A DNA stretch of 64,000 bases from Armatimonadota bacterium (lineage in GTDB: Bacteria; Armatimonadota; Fimbriimonadia; Fimbriimonadales; Fimbriimonadaceae): NCBI GenBank assembly GCA_016125185.1, contig WGMG01000005.1, positions 1 through 64,000 of the forward strand, in the 5' to 3' direction. Positions 38,438-47,948 of this stretch are shown here, in pieces (the stretch's first letter is position 1; each line of letters opens with the position of its first letter). The notes beneath the pieces were generated by a model. The model saw only the letters and a program-made list of their open reading frames with translations, was not told the DNA's origin and ran no database searches. Position numbers and translations under genes: made by a program.

Positions 38438-38728
38438 TTACTGAGGCGTGTGGAGCTTGCGACGCAGGATTTGCTGAGACTCCTGCAATTCGGTGATCGT
38501 CTGGCGGCCGACTCCTCGGATGTTTTCGATAACGGCTAGGTCGGCCTTGGCCAAAGCGTCGGCCGTGAGGATGCCATATTCGAAAAGAAAGTTGATCGAC
38601 CTCGTGGAGAGGGGCAACGCGTATTCATCCGCCATCGTCTCCAGTCGAATCGTTTTCCGATACACGGTATGGAATTCTACTTCGTAGGGCCAAGCGAGAA
38701 GGATAGGGCCGCCAAATTTGACGGCCAC
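38438..38728 (-). CDS. Small protein resembling the RNA polymerase alpha C-terminal domain
   Basis: The protein has 96 residues. Residues 38-90 (LPLSTRSINFLFEYGILTAD, ENIRGVGRQTITELQES) follow the helix-hairpin-helix pattern of alpha-CTD (usually ELSVRSxNCL...NxGRKSLxEI). The first 37 residues are unlike alpha. It begins three bases after the cysN stop, so it is the last gene of the sulfur operon. Alpha-CTD binds UP elements and activators, so a free domain could modulate transcription or simply bind DNA. The alternative is a HhH protein of other function; the fold call is firmer than the role. Confidence 0.6.
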   Translation of the reverse strand: MAVKFGGPILLAWPYEVEFHTVYRKTIRLETMADEYALPLSTRSINFLFEYGILTADALAKADLAVIENIRGVGRQTITELQESQQILRRKLHTPQ

Positions 38729-38731
38729 CCT

Positions 38732-40366
38732 CTATCCGGTGCCCACCAGATAGGGCTCCAGGCGGTGCGCCAAATCCGCCCCGTCCACGTCACCCGACCT
38801 CGCGTATAGCGTGCCCAGCTCGTCTTCCGGCAAGGCGTCGTCGGTCAGAATGATCTGCACATCACCGCCCTTGGCCAGCACAATCACGATCGCGCCCTGG
38901 CGGCTTAGCACCTGCGCGACGTTCCAAACCTCAGTCTCGAAGTCGAGGCCCGACCCATCGAACAGATCGGCGCCGAGGCGTACCGTCCGATATCCCGCCT
39001 CCCTCAGGTGTGCTTCCAGCTCAACCGCGATTGAAACCGAGCCTTCTAGCCCAACGATCAGACCTTTTTGAACCACCGATTCGCGCAGTCCCGCGTCAAC
39101 GTCTACCTGGGTCCGCGTGATCATTCCCGCCGCAACCGGCACGTTGACCGCCGGGTCGATGAGAATAAACCCGCCCGTCGCCCGATTGTCCTGATACGTG
39201 TCCAAAAACAGCGGTCGAGACGTCGTGATCGCCACGCGTCCGATCTCGTTGAGTTCCAGCGTTTCCGCCCCGACCCGCTCCAGCGTTTCGATATCTAGCC
39301 GATAGTCGATCGCCCGCACTTGGCCCGCCGCTTCCCGAGTCGAATGCGCCACGATGTAAGGTCGGTCGAGCTTCAGCGGTTGCTCGCCCATCCAGCAGAT
39401 CGTCGCCTCAAACGCTTGAGTCGAATCGATGGAATGCTCAACCCGGACCAGCGTATCGCCCCGGCTCACATCGATCTCGTCCTCCAGCGTCAGGATCACC
39501 GAGTCGCCGACCCGAGCCGACGTGAGTGAGCCATCGGCCGTCTCGACCGAACGAACTCGGGAACGAAGACCGTTTCGGGCCACCTTCACCTCCGCACCGA
39601 CGCTGATCTCCCCGCCCGTAATCCTCCCGGCAAAGCCGCGAAAGTTCTGGTCGGGCCGGATCACGCATTGAACCGGCAGCCGAAAGAGCCCATGCGAGGG
39701 GTCGGCTTCAAGCGGAACGGTCTCGAGGTACTCGAGGATTGCCGGTCCGCCGTACCAAGGCATATTCCGGCTCCGTTCGACCACGTTATCGCCCTGCAGG
39801 GCCGAAATCGGCACGAAGTCCACCGTCTGGTCGCTCATCCCGGCCAAAAAGGTTCGAAACTCAGACTCGATTTGGCGAAAAACGCTCTCCTCAAACCCCA
39901 CCAGGTCCATCTTGTTCACCGCGACCACGACCCTCGGCACCCGCAGCAAAGCCGCGATGACCGCGTGGCGGCGAGACTGATTCAGCAGGCCCTTTCGGGC
40001 ATCCACAAGAATCAGGGCGAGGTCCGCCGTCGAGGCGCCGGTCACCATGTTACGCGTGTATTGAGCGTGCCCCGGCGTGTCCGCGATGATGAATCGCCGC
40101 TTCGCCGTCGAAAAATAGCGATAGGCCACGTCGATGGTGATCTGCTGTTCCCGCTCGGCACGAAGCCCGTCGGTCAGCAGAGCGAGGTTAATATCCTCCC
40201 CATCGCTCACCCGCAGGATCGCCTCGTACTGGTCGTCGGGAATCGCCTTCGAGTCGAAAAGCAACCGCCCGATCAGCGTGCTCTTCCCATCGTCCACGCT
40301 TCCCGCCGTCGAGATGCGCAAGACCTCGTGTCCGCCTTCGGCGGTTTTTGGTTCTACGGTCGTCAT
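38732..40366 (-). CDS. cysN: Sulfate adenylyltransferase GTPase subunit CysN with degenerate APS kinase-like tail
   Basis: The protein has 544 residues. GTPase motifs are GSVDDGKS (22-29), DTPGH (96-100) and NKMD (151-154), followed by EF-Tu-like domains to about residue 420. With CysD it forms APS from sulfate and ATP. Residues 428-540 look like a shortened APS kinase (CysC) domain: GLEGSVSIA (439-447) stands where GLSGSGKSTIA is expected, so the P-loop Lys and Ser/Thr are lost, and the length is about two thirds of normal. CysN-CysC fusions (CysNC) are common, so this appears to be a fusion whose kinase has decayed. It starts one base from the cysD stop. Confidence 0.93.
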   Translation of the reverse strand: MTTVEPKTAEGGHEVLRISTAGSVDDGKSTLIGRLLFDSKAIPDDQYEAILRVSDGEDINLALLTDGLRAEREQQITIDVAYRYFSTAKRRFIIADTPGHAQYTRNMVTGASTADLALILVDARKGLLNQSRRHAVIAALLRVPRVVVAVNKMDLVGFEESVFRQIESEFRTFLAGMSDQTVDFVPISALQGDNVVERSRNMPWYGGPAILEYLETVPLEADPSHGLFRLPVQCVIRPDQNFRGFAGRITGGEISVGAEVKVARNGLRSRVRSVETADGSLTSARVGDSVILTLEDEIDVSRGDTLVRVEHSIDSTQAFEATICWMGEQPLKLDRPYIVAHSTREAAGQVRAIDYRLDIETLERVGAETLELNEIGRVAITTSRPLFLDTYQDNRATGGFILIDPAVNVPVAAGMITRTQVDVDAGLRESVVQKGLIVGLEGSVSIAVELEAHLREAGYRTVRLGADLFDGSGLDFETEVWNVAQVLSRQGAIVIVLAKGGDVQIILTDDALPEDELGTLYARSGDVDGADLAHRLEPYLVGTG

Positions 40367-40367
40367 C

Positions 40368-41288
40368 TCAGAAGTAGCCCAGTCGCTTGCGGTCCTCCAT
40401 CGCCGCCTCGGATCGCTTGTCGTCGCCCCGCGTATTTCGCTCCGTCACGCGAGTCAAGCCAAGCTCGACGATCACCTCTTCGATGGTCCGTGCCCGAGAC
40501 TCGATGGCCCCGGTACAGGTCGCGTCGCCGATGGTTCGGAACCGAACCTCCTTCTCCAAAACGGTCTCGCCGGGCAGGGCCGCCGTGTAAGGCGTGTCCG
40601 CATAGAGCACGCCTTGCCGCAATATCACGTGCCGACGATGGCTAAAGTACAGGCTTGGCATTTCGATTTCGCGGGCTGCGATATATCGCCAAATGTCAAG
40701 CTCGGTCCAGTTGCTGAGGGGGAACACTCGGAAGTGCTCGCCCGGATGCTTTCGGCCGTTGAACAGGCTCCAAAGTTCTGGTCGCTGGGCCTTGGGGTCC
40801 CATTGCCCAAACCGGTCTCTAAACGAGAAGAACCGCTCCTTGGCTCGCGCTTTTTCCTCGTCTCGGCGTGCGCCGCCCATCGCGGCGTCGGCCTTCAGGT
40901 CGGCAATCGCTTCCAGCAGGGTCTGCGTCTGCAGGCCGTTTCGGCTGGGGTGCGGCCCCGGCTCTTCCACGAGCCGCCCAGCGTCGATCAGTTCCTGCAC
41001 CTGCTTCACCACGAGGTCGCATCCGAGCGACTCGGCAAACCGTTCGCGAAACGCCAAAGTCTCCTCGAAGTTGTGGCCGGTATCGACGTGCACCAGCTTG
41101 AACGGAACCCGGGCCGGAGCGAAGGCGCGCGCCGCCAAGTGTGCGAGCACGATCGAATCCTTCCCACCCGAAAAGAGGAGGATTGGCCGCTCAAACTGCC
41201 CGAAAACCTCGCGGATCACATAGATCGCTTCCGACTCTAACGCGCGAAGTCCGGCGTCGAGCGGTTGTCTCACTTGCGTCATCACCAT
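40368..41288 (-). CDS. cysD: Sulfate adenylyltransferase subunit 2 CysD
   Basis: The protein has about 306 residues. The PP-loop SGGKDS (40-45) and HVDTGHNFEET, RRDEEKARAKERFFSFRD and SNWTELDIW are all CysD hallmarks. It makes APS and pyrophosphate from sulfate and ATP, driven by the CysN GTPase. I chose the ATG at 41288, six bases after GGGAGA; the longer frame is antisense to cobA. It overlaps the cobA stop by seven bases. Confidence 0.95.
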   Translation of the reverse strand: MVMTQVRQPLDAGLRALESEAIYVIREVFGQFERPILLFSGGKDSIVLAHLAARAFAPARVPFKLVHVDTGHNFEETLAFRERFAESLGCDLVVKQVQELIDAGRLVEEPGPHPSRNGLQTQTLLEAIADLKADAAMGGARRDEEKARAKERFFSFRDRFGQWDPKAQRPELWSLFNGRKHPGEHFRVFPLSNWTELDIWRYIAAREIEMPSLYFSHRRHVILRQGVLYADTPYTAALPGETVLEKEVRFRTIGDATCTGAIESRARTIEEVIVELGLTRVTERNTRGDDKRSEAAMEDRKRLGYF

Positions 41289-42085
41289 CGGGCATCTCCC
41301 GCATGGCAAAGCTCCCTTGACAGCTCGCGTAGGAGGTCGTTTTTGGCCGTCGATGCCGACGCCAGTCGCTCTCGAATGCCGACGGTATCGCCTACCACGA
41401 CGGTAGCGGGAGGGCGAACCTCCTTCGCTAAATCGACGATGGTCTCCAAAGTGCCGACGACCACTTCTTGCTCGGGCAAAGTCCCTTGCGAAACGATGGC
41501 AACCGGCGTTTTGGGCGACCGCCCGTAGCGAATCAAGTTCTCCACGATCACGGGCAGCCGCTCGACGCCCATCAGGAACACCGCCGTCGGAATCAGCGCC
41601 GCCGCCCGCCAGTTGTTCTCCTCCAGGCCGCTTTTCTGACCTTCCCGACCGGCAAAAACCGCAAACGCGCTCGCCACTCCGCGATGGCTGACCGGAATGC
41701 CTGCGCTTGCCGGAGCCGCGATCGCCGAGCTCACGCCCGGTACCACCGTAAACGAAAGACCTTCCGCCGCCAGGGCCAGCGCTTCCTCGCCGCCGCGTCC
41801 GAACACAAACGGATCGCCACCTTTCAGACGGACGACCGTTTTCCCTTTCCGGGCCCAAGCGATGAGGCGCTCGTTGATCGACTCCTGCCGATTGATGTTT
41901 CTTGCGCCAAGCTCTTTGCCGACGTACTCGCAGACCGCCTCTCGCGGCGCGTAGTCCAGCAACTCTGGATTCACCAGCCGGTCATAAAGAACCACCTCGG
42001 CCCGTCGCAGAGCGTCCGCCCCGCGAACCGTGATCAGTCCGGGATCGCCGGGACCGGCGCCGACGAGGTACACGTGGCCGCTCAT
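41282..42085 (-). CDS. cobA: Uroporphyrinogen-III C-methyltransferase
   Basis: The protein has about 267 residues. Motifs: VYLVGAGPGDPGLITVRGAD at the N-terminus, VVRLKGGDPFVFGRGGEEA and VVPGVSSAIAAPASAGIPV, all typical of SUMT. It adds two methyl groups to uroporphyrinogen III, the first step to sirohaem, the cofactor of the sulfite reductase encoded upstream. The start overlaps the upstream gene by four bases. In enterics this activity is fused to the dehydrogenase as CysG; here they are separate. Confidence 0.95.
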   Translation of the reverse strand: MSGHVYLVGAGPGDPGLITVRGADALRRAEVVLYDRLVNPELLDYAPREAVCEYVGKELGARNINRQESINERLIAWARKGKTVVRLKGGDPFVFGRGGEEALALAAEGLSFTVVPGVSSAIAAPASAGIPVSHRGVASAFAVFAGREGQKSGLEENNWRAAALIPTAVFLMGVERLPVIVENLIRYGRSPKTPVAIVSQGTLPEQEVVVGTLETIVDLAKEVRPPATVVVGDTVGIRERLASASTAKNDLLRELSRELCHAGDARW

Positions 42086-42750
42086 GAGACCCTCCGTTGC
42101 CCAGCCGCTGCCGTGTCGAGCAGGCGCTCCATCTCGGCGTCCGCCGCCAACGCGTTTCCGTCGGCGATGAAGCCGGGAACCGCCGACGCCAACACGTCTT
42201 CCCAAAAGCTCTTGCGAACTCCGTAGCCGACCAATCGATCCTTGACCGCCGGTCGCCACGAGCCCAAGAACTCGGCCAACAAGCCGGCTTCCGGTTCCAA
42301 AATCTCGTTCGCAATGCGATTGCGAATCTTCTGAGCCAGCGCTGGACTGCAACCCGACGAGGACACCGCGACCTGCACCGGCCCGCGCCGAACCATTGCC
42401 GCCATGATGAAGTTGCAGTAGTCCGGGTCGTCAACCGCATTCGCCAGCCGGTTCAGGCGGTTTCCCGCCTCGTAGACCTCGCGGTTGACCTCCATGTCGT
42501 CCGTCGCGCCGATGACCAAAAAGAACGGCAAAACGTCTTCGGGCACAAACTCGCGAGCCAGCCACTCCACCTCGCCTGCCTCGTGCCAGTCCGAAATCGT
42601 GTCCAGCGCCTGGGGTGCGATCACAGTCACCCGTGCGCCCGCATCCTTCAGACCGGTGATCTTTTCGACCGCGATTGGACCACCGCCAACGACGAGGCAC
42701 GAACGCCCCTCCAGGTGGAGGAACACCGAATGGTAGGTTGGGTAGCTCAC
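42082..42750 (-). CDS. Precorrin-2 dehydrogenase/sirohydrochlorin ferrochelatase (CysG N-terminal type)
   Basis: The protein has 222 residues, the size of Met8p/SirC/CysG-B. The NAD-binding SCLVVGGGPIAVEKITGLKD lies near the N-terminus, followed by VIAPQAL, VIGATDDMEVN and NAVDDPDYCNFIMAAMVRRG, then VAVSSSGCSPALAQKIRNRI. It oxidises precorrin-2 and probably inserts iron to give sirohaem. It overlaps the genes on both sides by four bases. Confidence 0.92.
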   Translation of the reverse strand: MSYPTYHSVFLHLEGRSCLVVGGGPIAVEKITGLKDAGARVTVIAPQALDTISDWHEAGEVEWLAREFVPEDVLPFFLVIGATDDMEVNREVYEAGNRLNRLANAVDDPDYCNFIMAAMVRRGPVQVAVSSSGCSPALAQKIRNRIANEILEPEAGLLAEFLGSWRPAVKDRLVGYGVRKSFWEDVLASAVPGFIADGNALAADAEMERLLDTAAAGQRRVS

Positions 42751-44360
42751 TCTTCCTGGACTCCCACCTGCACCGGTGTATCGACCCCTTCGGCAAACGG
42801 AACTTGCATCAGCGCGGCGAGGTCGTCGTCCGAATTGCGATCCACAAACCCGCTAAAGTCCTCGTCGATCTCTCGCTGATCCAAATAACCGTTGATCAGA
42901 TGCTCGATCGCATACTTCACCTGTGTCGCCGGGACCTTACGCCAAATCGGCCGAACGAACTTCGAGTCGCGTCCCAGTCGGCCGCCGAGCGAAATATCGT
43001 AGCCGTCGACCTTGTCGGTCCCCTGCTTCACCAAGCATCCCTGCAGGCCGATGTCCCCGATGTGGTGCTGGCCGCACGAGTTCGGACATCCGTTGAGGTT
43101 GATACGCAAAGGCTCGTCCAGCGAAACGGTTTCGTCCAAATGCTTCACGATTTCGATGAGCAGATTCTTTGTCTCCGTCAGGGCCAAATTGCAGAATTCG
43201 TTGCCGGTACACGCCACCGCCGCTCGCCGAATCGACGAGACTCGGTGATACAGTCCGGCCGCCTCCAGCTCCGTCAGAAACGCTTCCAATCGCGCTTCGG
43301 GGATATCCGAAAAGATCAGGTTTTGCTGGTTGGTCGTACGCAAAATGCCGTTGCCGTACTCTTCCGCCAGCCGCCCAGCTTCGATGAGTTGATCGCCGGT
43401 CATGCGTCCGGTCAGCACCACCGCCCCAACCCAGAAGAGCCCGGCTTGCTTCTGCTCGTGGACCCCCACGTGGTCGCGGAAGTTCTTTCGCGGATCGAGA
43501 ACGTTCAGGGCCGGATCGGGCGACCAGTCGAGCCGAGCCCGCACTTCTTCCTCGAACTTCTCGATGCCCCATTCGGCGACGAGGAACTTGATGCGTGCCT
43601 TCTTGCGATTCTCGCGGTTCCCATAGTCGCGGAAGACTTCGGTCGCCGCCCGAAAAACGTCGACCAGTTTGTCGCACGGCACAAACATATTCATCTGCTG
43701 GGCAAAGAAGGGCCGCGAAGACAGTCCGCCGCCCACCCGAATGTGGAACCCGTTTTCGAACTCGCCGTTCGGAAGTTCGCGGCGGACGCCGGTCGCGGCG
43801 ATGTCGTTGATCTCCGGCTGCGCGCAGTTCTCGGGGCATCCCGAAACCGCCAGCTTGTACTTTCGCGGCAGGTCGGAGAAGTCCTTGTTGTCTAAGAAGA
43901 ACTGGTGTACGGCCTCGACATACGGCTGGGCGTCGAACACTTCGTGGGGGTCGATGCCCGCCACCGGACAGCCGGTCACGTTGCGCGGAATATCGCCGCA
44001 AGCGCCCGACGAGGTGATTCCGACCGAATCGAGACGAGCAAAGATGTCGGGAATGTCCTCGACCGTCAGCCAGTGGAACTGGAAGTTCTGCCGCGTGGTG
44101 ATATCCGTGATACCCCGCGCATAGATGTTCGCGATCTCGCCGATCACCTTCGCCTGAGGGCTCGTGATGATGCCCCCCGGAATCTTGACTCGAAGCATGA
44201 AGTGGCCAACGTTCGGCTTCTGTTGGTACAGCCCGTACCAACGCATGCGCAGGAAGTCGTCGGGATCGATGGAATCGAACCCAGTTTTGGAGTAGCGAAC
44301 GATGTCTTCCCAGACATCGAGACCGTCTTTTTCTTTCTTAATGCGTTCTGCGTCGTTCAT
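42747..44360 (-). CDS. sir: Ferredoxin-dependent sulfite reductase (sirohaem)
   Basis: The protein has about 537 residues, the single-subunit ferredoxin type. Four cysteines ligate the 4Fe-4S/sirohaem: C384 and C390 in ACTGNEFCNLAL, and C425 and C429 in NGCPNSCGQH. The N-terminal half has TRQNFQFHWL. The family also contains assimilatory nitrite reductase; the operon (APS reductase, cysteine synthase, ferredoxin) favours sulfite. I chose the ATG at 44360 (MNDAERIKKEK); the upstream extension is antisense to cysH. The electron donor is probably the ferredoxin at 46838-47080. Confidence 0.9.
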   Translation of the reverse strand: MNDAERIKKEKDGLDVWEDIVRYSKTGFDSIDPDDFLRMRWYGLYQQKPNVGHFMLRVKIPGGIITSPQAKVIGEIANIYARGITDITTRQNFQFHWLTVEDIPDIFARLDSVGITSSGACGDIPRNVTGCPVAGIDPHEVFDAQPYVEAVHQFFLDNKDFSDLPRKYKLAVSGCPENCAQPEINDIAATGVRRELPNGEFENGFHIRVGGGLSSRPFFAQQMNMFVPCDKLVDVFRAATEVFRDYGNRENRKKARIKFLVAEWGIEKFEEEVRARLDWSPDPALNVLDPRKNFRDHVGVHEQKQAGLFWVGAVVLTGRMTGDQLIEAGRLAEEYGNGILRTTNQQNLIFSDIPEARLEAFLTELEAAGLYHRVSSIRRAAVACTGNEFCNLALTETKNLLIEIVKHLDETVSLDEPLRINLNGCPNSCGQHHIGDIGLQGCLVKQGTDKVDGYDISLGGRLGRDSKFVRPIWRKVPATQVKYAIEHLINGYLDQREIDEDFSGFVDRNSDDDLAALMQVPFAEGVDTPVQVGVQEE

Positions 44361-45088
44361 GATCGTTGGATCCTTGAGTGCAAACCGCACTCTTTGTGCT
44401 CGGGAGCCTCCCACCACCAGCGGCCGGCTCGAATGTCTTCTCCCGGCTGAATCGCTCGCGTACAGGGTGCGCAGCCAATGCTGGGAAATCCTTGGTCGTG
44501 GAGAGCGTTGTAGGGCACGTTGTTTTGGCGGATGTATTCCCAAATCTGGGCCTCCGTCCAATCTGCCAGCGGGTTGAGCTTGACAATGCCCCCGTGGCTC
44601 TCATCGATTTCAATCTTGGGGAGCGACGTCCTCGTCACCGCCTGCTCGCGGCGAAGGCCCGTCACCCATCCGTCGCACCCGCTCAAAGCCCGTCGAAGCG
44701 GTTCGACCTTTCGAATGCCGCAACACTCCTTCCGGTTCTCGATGGACTCGTAGAAGGAATTCGGTCCCTTCACACTCAGCAGGCGCTGAATCCGTTCGGT
44801 ATCTGGATAGTAGGTTTCAAACTCGATTCCGTACTTCGCCCGAAAGCGGTCCATCACCTCGTAGGTCTCTTGGTGCAGACGCCCGGTGTCCAGCACGAAG
44901 GGCACGATGCCGAGGCCGTTTCGGGAGACGATGTCCACCAGCGCGACGTCCTCTGCCCCAAAACTGCACGCCAGTCGAAGACGGTTTGGGAACCGCTCGA
45001 CCGCCCACGCCAAAAGCTTTTCGGGCGTTTCGTGCTCGAAAAGCCGGTTCAGGTCTTCGATCTCGGTGACTTCTAGGAGGGTGCTCAT
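44357..45088 (-). CDS. cysH: APS reductase (CysH)
   Basis: The protein has 243 residues. The paired cysteines C122-C123 in ECCGIRKVEPL and C206/C209 in IGCAPCTRA ligate a 4Fe-4S cluster, the mark of enzymes that reduce APS rather than PAPS. The catalytic Cys234 is in HKECGLH. This explains why the APS kinase part of CysN could decay. It overlaps sir by four bases and is one base from cysK. Confidence 0.95.
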   Translation of the reverse strand: MSTLLEVTEIEDLNRLFEHETPEKLLAWAVERFPNRLRLACSFGAEDVALVDIVSRNGLGIVPFVLDTGRLHQETYEVMDRFRAKYGIEFETYYPDTERIQRLLSVKGPNSFYESIENRKECCGIRKVEPLRRALSGCDGWVTGLRREQAVTRTSLPKIEIDESHGGIVKLNPLADWTEAQIWEYIRQNNVPYNALHDQGFPSIGCAPCTRAIQPGEDIRAGRWWWEAPEHKECGLHSRIQRS

Positions 45089-45089
45089 G

Positions 45090-46001
45090 TCAAAAAAGGT
45101 CGTCGATCGACAGGTATCGCTCGCCAGTGTCGTAGTTGAAGGTCAGCACCCGGCTGCCATCGGGAATCTCGGGCAGTTTCTGGTTCACCGCGGCCAGGGA
45201 TGCTCCCGTTGAAATGCCAACGAGCAAGCCTTCCTCCAGCGCCGCTCGGCGGGCAAAGCCGAAGGCGTCGGCCTCGTCGACCGGAATCGTTCCGTCCAAG
45301 ATGTCGGTGTGAAGGTTCTGCGGAATGAACCCCGCGCCGATGCCCTGGAGGCGGTGCGGACTGGGGGACCCGCCCGAAATCACCGCCGACTTCGCCGGTT
45401 CGACGGCGAACACCTTGAGGTTCGGATAGCGGGTCTTCAGGACCTCGGCCACACCGGTGATGTGCCCGCCCGTGCCCACGCCGGTGATCACGTAATCCAG
45501 CCCTTCGGGAAAGTCGGCAAAGATTTCCTCCGCCGTCGTTCGCTTATGCACCGCAATGTTAGCCTCGTTGTCGAACTGGCTGGGAATCCAGGCGTTGGGT
45601 AGGGTTGCTGCCAGCTCTTGGGCTCGCGCGATCGCGCCGTTCATGCCTTTCTCGCGCGGCGTCAGCTCGAACTTCGCTCCGTAGGCCGACATCAGCTTGC
45701 GCCGCTCGACGGACATCGATTCGGGCATCACAAGGATGATTTCGTAGCCCTTGACCGCTGCGACCATCGCCAAACCGACGCCGGTATTGCCCGAAGTCGG
45801 CTCGACAAGGACGCTGTCGGGGCTCAAAATCCCCCGCTCTTCTGCGTCCTCGATCATCGAAAGGGCGATGCGGTCCTTGATGCTCCCGCCCGGGTTGGTA
45901 CGCTCAAGCTTGATCCACACCTCGACATCGCGGTCAAAGAGGCGATTGATTTTGAGGTGGGGCGTATTGCCGATGAGGTTCAGTACTGATTCGCTTTTCA
46001 A
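45090..46001 (-). CDS. cysK: Cysteine synthase A
   Basis: The protein has 303 residues. The PLP lysine is in GGSIKDRIA (about 38-46), the substrate loop is TSGNTGVG (about 69-76), and the PLP phosphate loop is [10 protein letters not shown]. It makes cysteine from O-acetylserine and sulfide. The upstream cysE supplies O-acetylserine. The C-terminal part carries DTGERYLS, standard for CysK. Confidence 0.96.
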   Translation of the reverse strand: MKSESVLNLIGNTPHLKINRLFDRDVEVWIKLERTNPGGSIKDRIALSMIEDAEERGILSPDSVLVEPTSGNTGVGLAMVAAVKGYEIILVMPESMSVERRKLMSAYGAKFELTPREKGMNGAIARAQELAATLPNAWIPSQFDNEANIAVHKRTTAEEIFADFPEGLDYVITGVGTGGHITGVAEVLKTRYPNLKVFAVEPAKSAVISGGSPSPHRLQGIGAGFIPQNLHTDILDGTIPVDEADAFGFARRAALEEGLLVGISTGASLAAVNQKLPEIPDGSRVLTFNYDTGERYLSIDDLF

Positions 46002-46017
46002 AGTTAAAACTCCTGGG

Positions 46018-46863
46018 TTAGATGTTGAAATCGTGTAGTTCGTAGGTTGTTTGGTCGTTGGTGCTGCGCACCGTGTTGCGGTGGCTGACCACCGAGTGGG
46101 GAGGAATGCTTTCCGTGATCCAGCTATTGCCGCCGATGACGGAACCAGCGCCGATGCGGGTGTCGCCGCCCAAGATCGTTGCGTGGGCGTAAATCACCAC
46201 CTCGTCCTCGATGGTTGGGTGGCGCTTCACCTTCGCCAGCCGTTTGTACACGTGGAGAGCCCCTAGCGTCACGCCTTGGTAAATCTTCACCCGGTCGCCG
46301 ATCGTCGAGGTCTCGCCGATCACCACACCGGTGCCGTGGTCGAGGAAGAAGGACCGCCCAATCGATGCGCCCGGATGGATGTCCACCCCGCTTTGCCGAT
46401 GGGCGTGCTCGCCCAATAGCCGCGGCAGGAGCGGCACGCCAAGCTCATACAGGGTGTGCGCGATCCGGTGGGTGGCGACGGCATAGAAGCCGGGGTAGGC
46501 GAGTATGATCTCATCCAGGCTCTCGGCCGCCGGGTCGTTTTGGTAAAACGCCTCGGCATCCTCCAGCAGAAGCTCGTAGACGTTCGGCAGAGCCGCCAAG
46601 AAGGACTCGGCGATCTCCAACCCTACGGTGGGGTAGGTCTCGCGCAGGTCCCTAAGAGCCTCGTTCAACTGCACTTTCAGCAGGTCGTATCGGTTCTCGA
46701 TGCGAACTCCATCCTGGGCAAAATGAGGAAAGAGGAGCGAGAGCGAACTCGCCACAAATCGGTTGGACCAGGCGCGAAGATCCGACCGGTATGGGTACCG
46801 GGCGTGCGCTTCTGCCAGTCGGTCGGTAAAGGCGGTCTCAGTCACGTTTGTAGCCGTTCTCAC
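46018..46863 (-). CDS. cysE: Serine O-acetyltransferase
   Basis: The protein has 281 residues. A helical N-terminus (about 1-150) is followed by the left-handed beta-helix with hexapeptide repeats and the active site [20 protein letters not shown], then [15 protein letters not shown]. It acetylates serine for cysteine synthesis. The long N-terminus resembles the EpsC/SrpH group. The C-terminus DFNI, ending in Ile, fits the tail by which CysE binds CysK. It overlaps the ferredoxin gene by 26 bp. Confidence 0.94.
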   Translation of the reverse strand: MRTATNVTETAFTDRLAEAHARYPYRSDLRAWSNRFVASSLSLLFPHFAQDGVRIENRYDLLKVQLNEALRDLRETYPTVGLEIAESFLAALPNVYELLLEDAEAFYQNDPAAESLDEIILAYPGFYAVATHRIAHTLYELGVPLLPRLLGEHAHRQSGVDIHPGASIGRSFFLDHGTGVVIGETSTIGDRVKIYQGVTLGALHVYKRLAKVKRHPTIEDEVVIYAHATILGGDTRIGAGSVIGGNSWITESIPPHSVVSHRNTVRSTNDQTTYELHDFNI

Positions 46864-47080
46864 GGTTGAGATCGATGTAGTGCCGCCAGTTCTCGGGCAC
46901 TTCGCTGTCGATCATGATGGCGTTGACCGGGCACTCCGACTCGCAAAGTCCGCAGTCGATGCACTCCTCGGGGTTGATGTAAACCATGTCCTCCCCTTCG
47001 TAAATGCAGTCGACGGGGCAGACCGTGACGCAGGACTTATCCTTGACTCCGATGCAGGGTTCTAAAACGACGTAGGGCAT
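46838..47080 (-). CDS. Ferredoxin, seven- or eight-iron type
   Basis: The protein has 80 residues. The cysteine pattern is C-x7-C-x3-CP (CIGVKDKSCVTVCPVDCIYE) followed by CIDCGLCESECPVNAI. The second motif CxxCxxCxxxCP holds a 4Fe-4S cluster; the first has the spacing of a 3Fe-4S or modified 4Fe-4S cluster, as in FdxA-like proteins. The start is ATG at 47080; the longer frame adds non-conserved residues. It probably donates electrons to the sulfite reductase. A 112-bp gap separates it from ssuC. Confidence 0.93.
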   Translation of the reverse strand: MPYVVLEPCIGVKDKSCVTVCPVDCIYEGEDMVYINPEECIDCGLCESECPVNAIMIDSEVPENWRHYIDLNRENGYKRD

Positions 47081-47192
47081 ATCGATTTTCCGGTTGGGTG
47101 AAGTGAGGCGGCAACGGCGCGGCCCAAGGTTTGGCGAGAAGCAAGTGACTCGACGCGTCGTCGAAGTCGAATCACGGAAACAGAAAAGGTCG

Positions 47193-47948
47193 TCATGATG
47201 TGGCAAACCCCCAACGCTGACGAACATGGGTCTCGAGCGGACGGAAGAACAGATGCTCCGCCCCCAACCCCAGCGCCATGATGACGATCATCACCGCCAG
47301 CACCTGGCTCATATCCGCCAGTTCGCGCCCCATCATCAAGATGTGCCCCAGGCCGAGGCTGACGAACAGCAGTTCGCCGCTCATCAATGCGCGCCAGGCA
47401 TACGACCAGCCCAGCTTCGCCGCCGTCAGCAGGGCGGGTTGGGAAGCCGGAATCAGCACTTCGGTGTAGGTTCGCAAGGGCGAGGTGCCCATGGTTCGCG
47501 CCGCCCGGAGGTAACTCGGCGGAAGATGGCGAACGCCATCCTTGACCGCCATCGCGATGGAAACCAGCGACCCCATGACGATGACGAACAGGATCGCGCG
47601 GTCATTCAGCCCAAACCAAAGCAAGGCCAGAGGGAGCCAGCAGATGCTGGGCAACGTCTGAAATGCGCTGACCAGCGCCCCCACCGTATCCTCGATCCAT
47701 GCGACCTGGGCCAGCAGGGCTCCCAACGGCAGCCCGATCCCCAGCGAGATCGCATAGCCCAGGCACACCCGCCTCAGGCTCACAATCGTCGCATTCAGGA
47801 GCGTGCCGTCCCGACCGAGGTCCGCCAGGGTTCCCGCCACCTTGGCCGGCGACGGAAACAGCGTCGAATCCCAGATCTGACGCTGGGCCACAAACGCCCA
47901 CGCGGCGATGAGGAAGACGAAAAACAGGGCGGTGCGGAGCGCCTTCAT
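47193..47948 (-). CDS. ssuC: SsuC-like ABC transporter permease
   Basis: The protein has about 251 residues with six hydrophobic segments. The permease loop motif is ASQPALLTAAKLGWSYAWRALMSGEL, matching SsuC/TauC/NrtB permeases. The start ATG at 47948 overlaps the ATPase gene by four bases. Substrate: aliphatic sulfonates or sulfate esters are favoured by the neighbouring cysteine genes, but nitrate or taurine cannot be excluded by motif alone. Confidence 0.88.
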   Translation of the reverse strand: MKALRTALFFVFLIAAWAFVAQRQIWDSTLFPSPAKVAGTLADLGRDGTLLNATIVSLRRVCLGYAISLGIGLPLGALLAQVAWIEDTVGALVSAFQTLPSICWLPLALLWFGLNDRAILFVIVMGSLVSIAMAVKDGVRHLPPSYLRAARTMGTSPLRTYTEVLIPASQPALLTAAKLGWSYAWRALMSGELLFVSLGLGHILMMGRELADMSQVLAVMIVIMALGLGAEHLFFRPLETHVRQRWGFATS

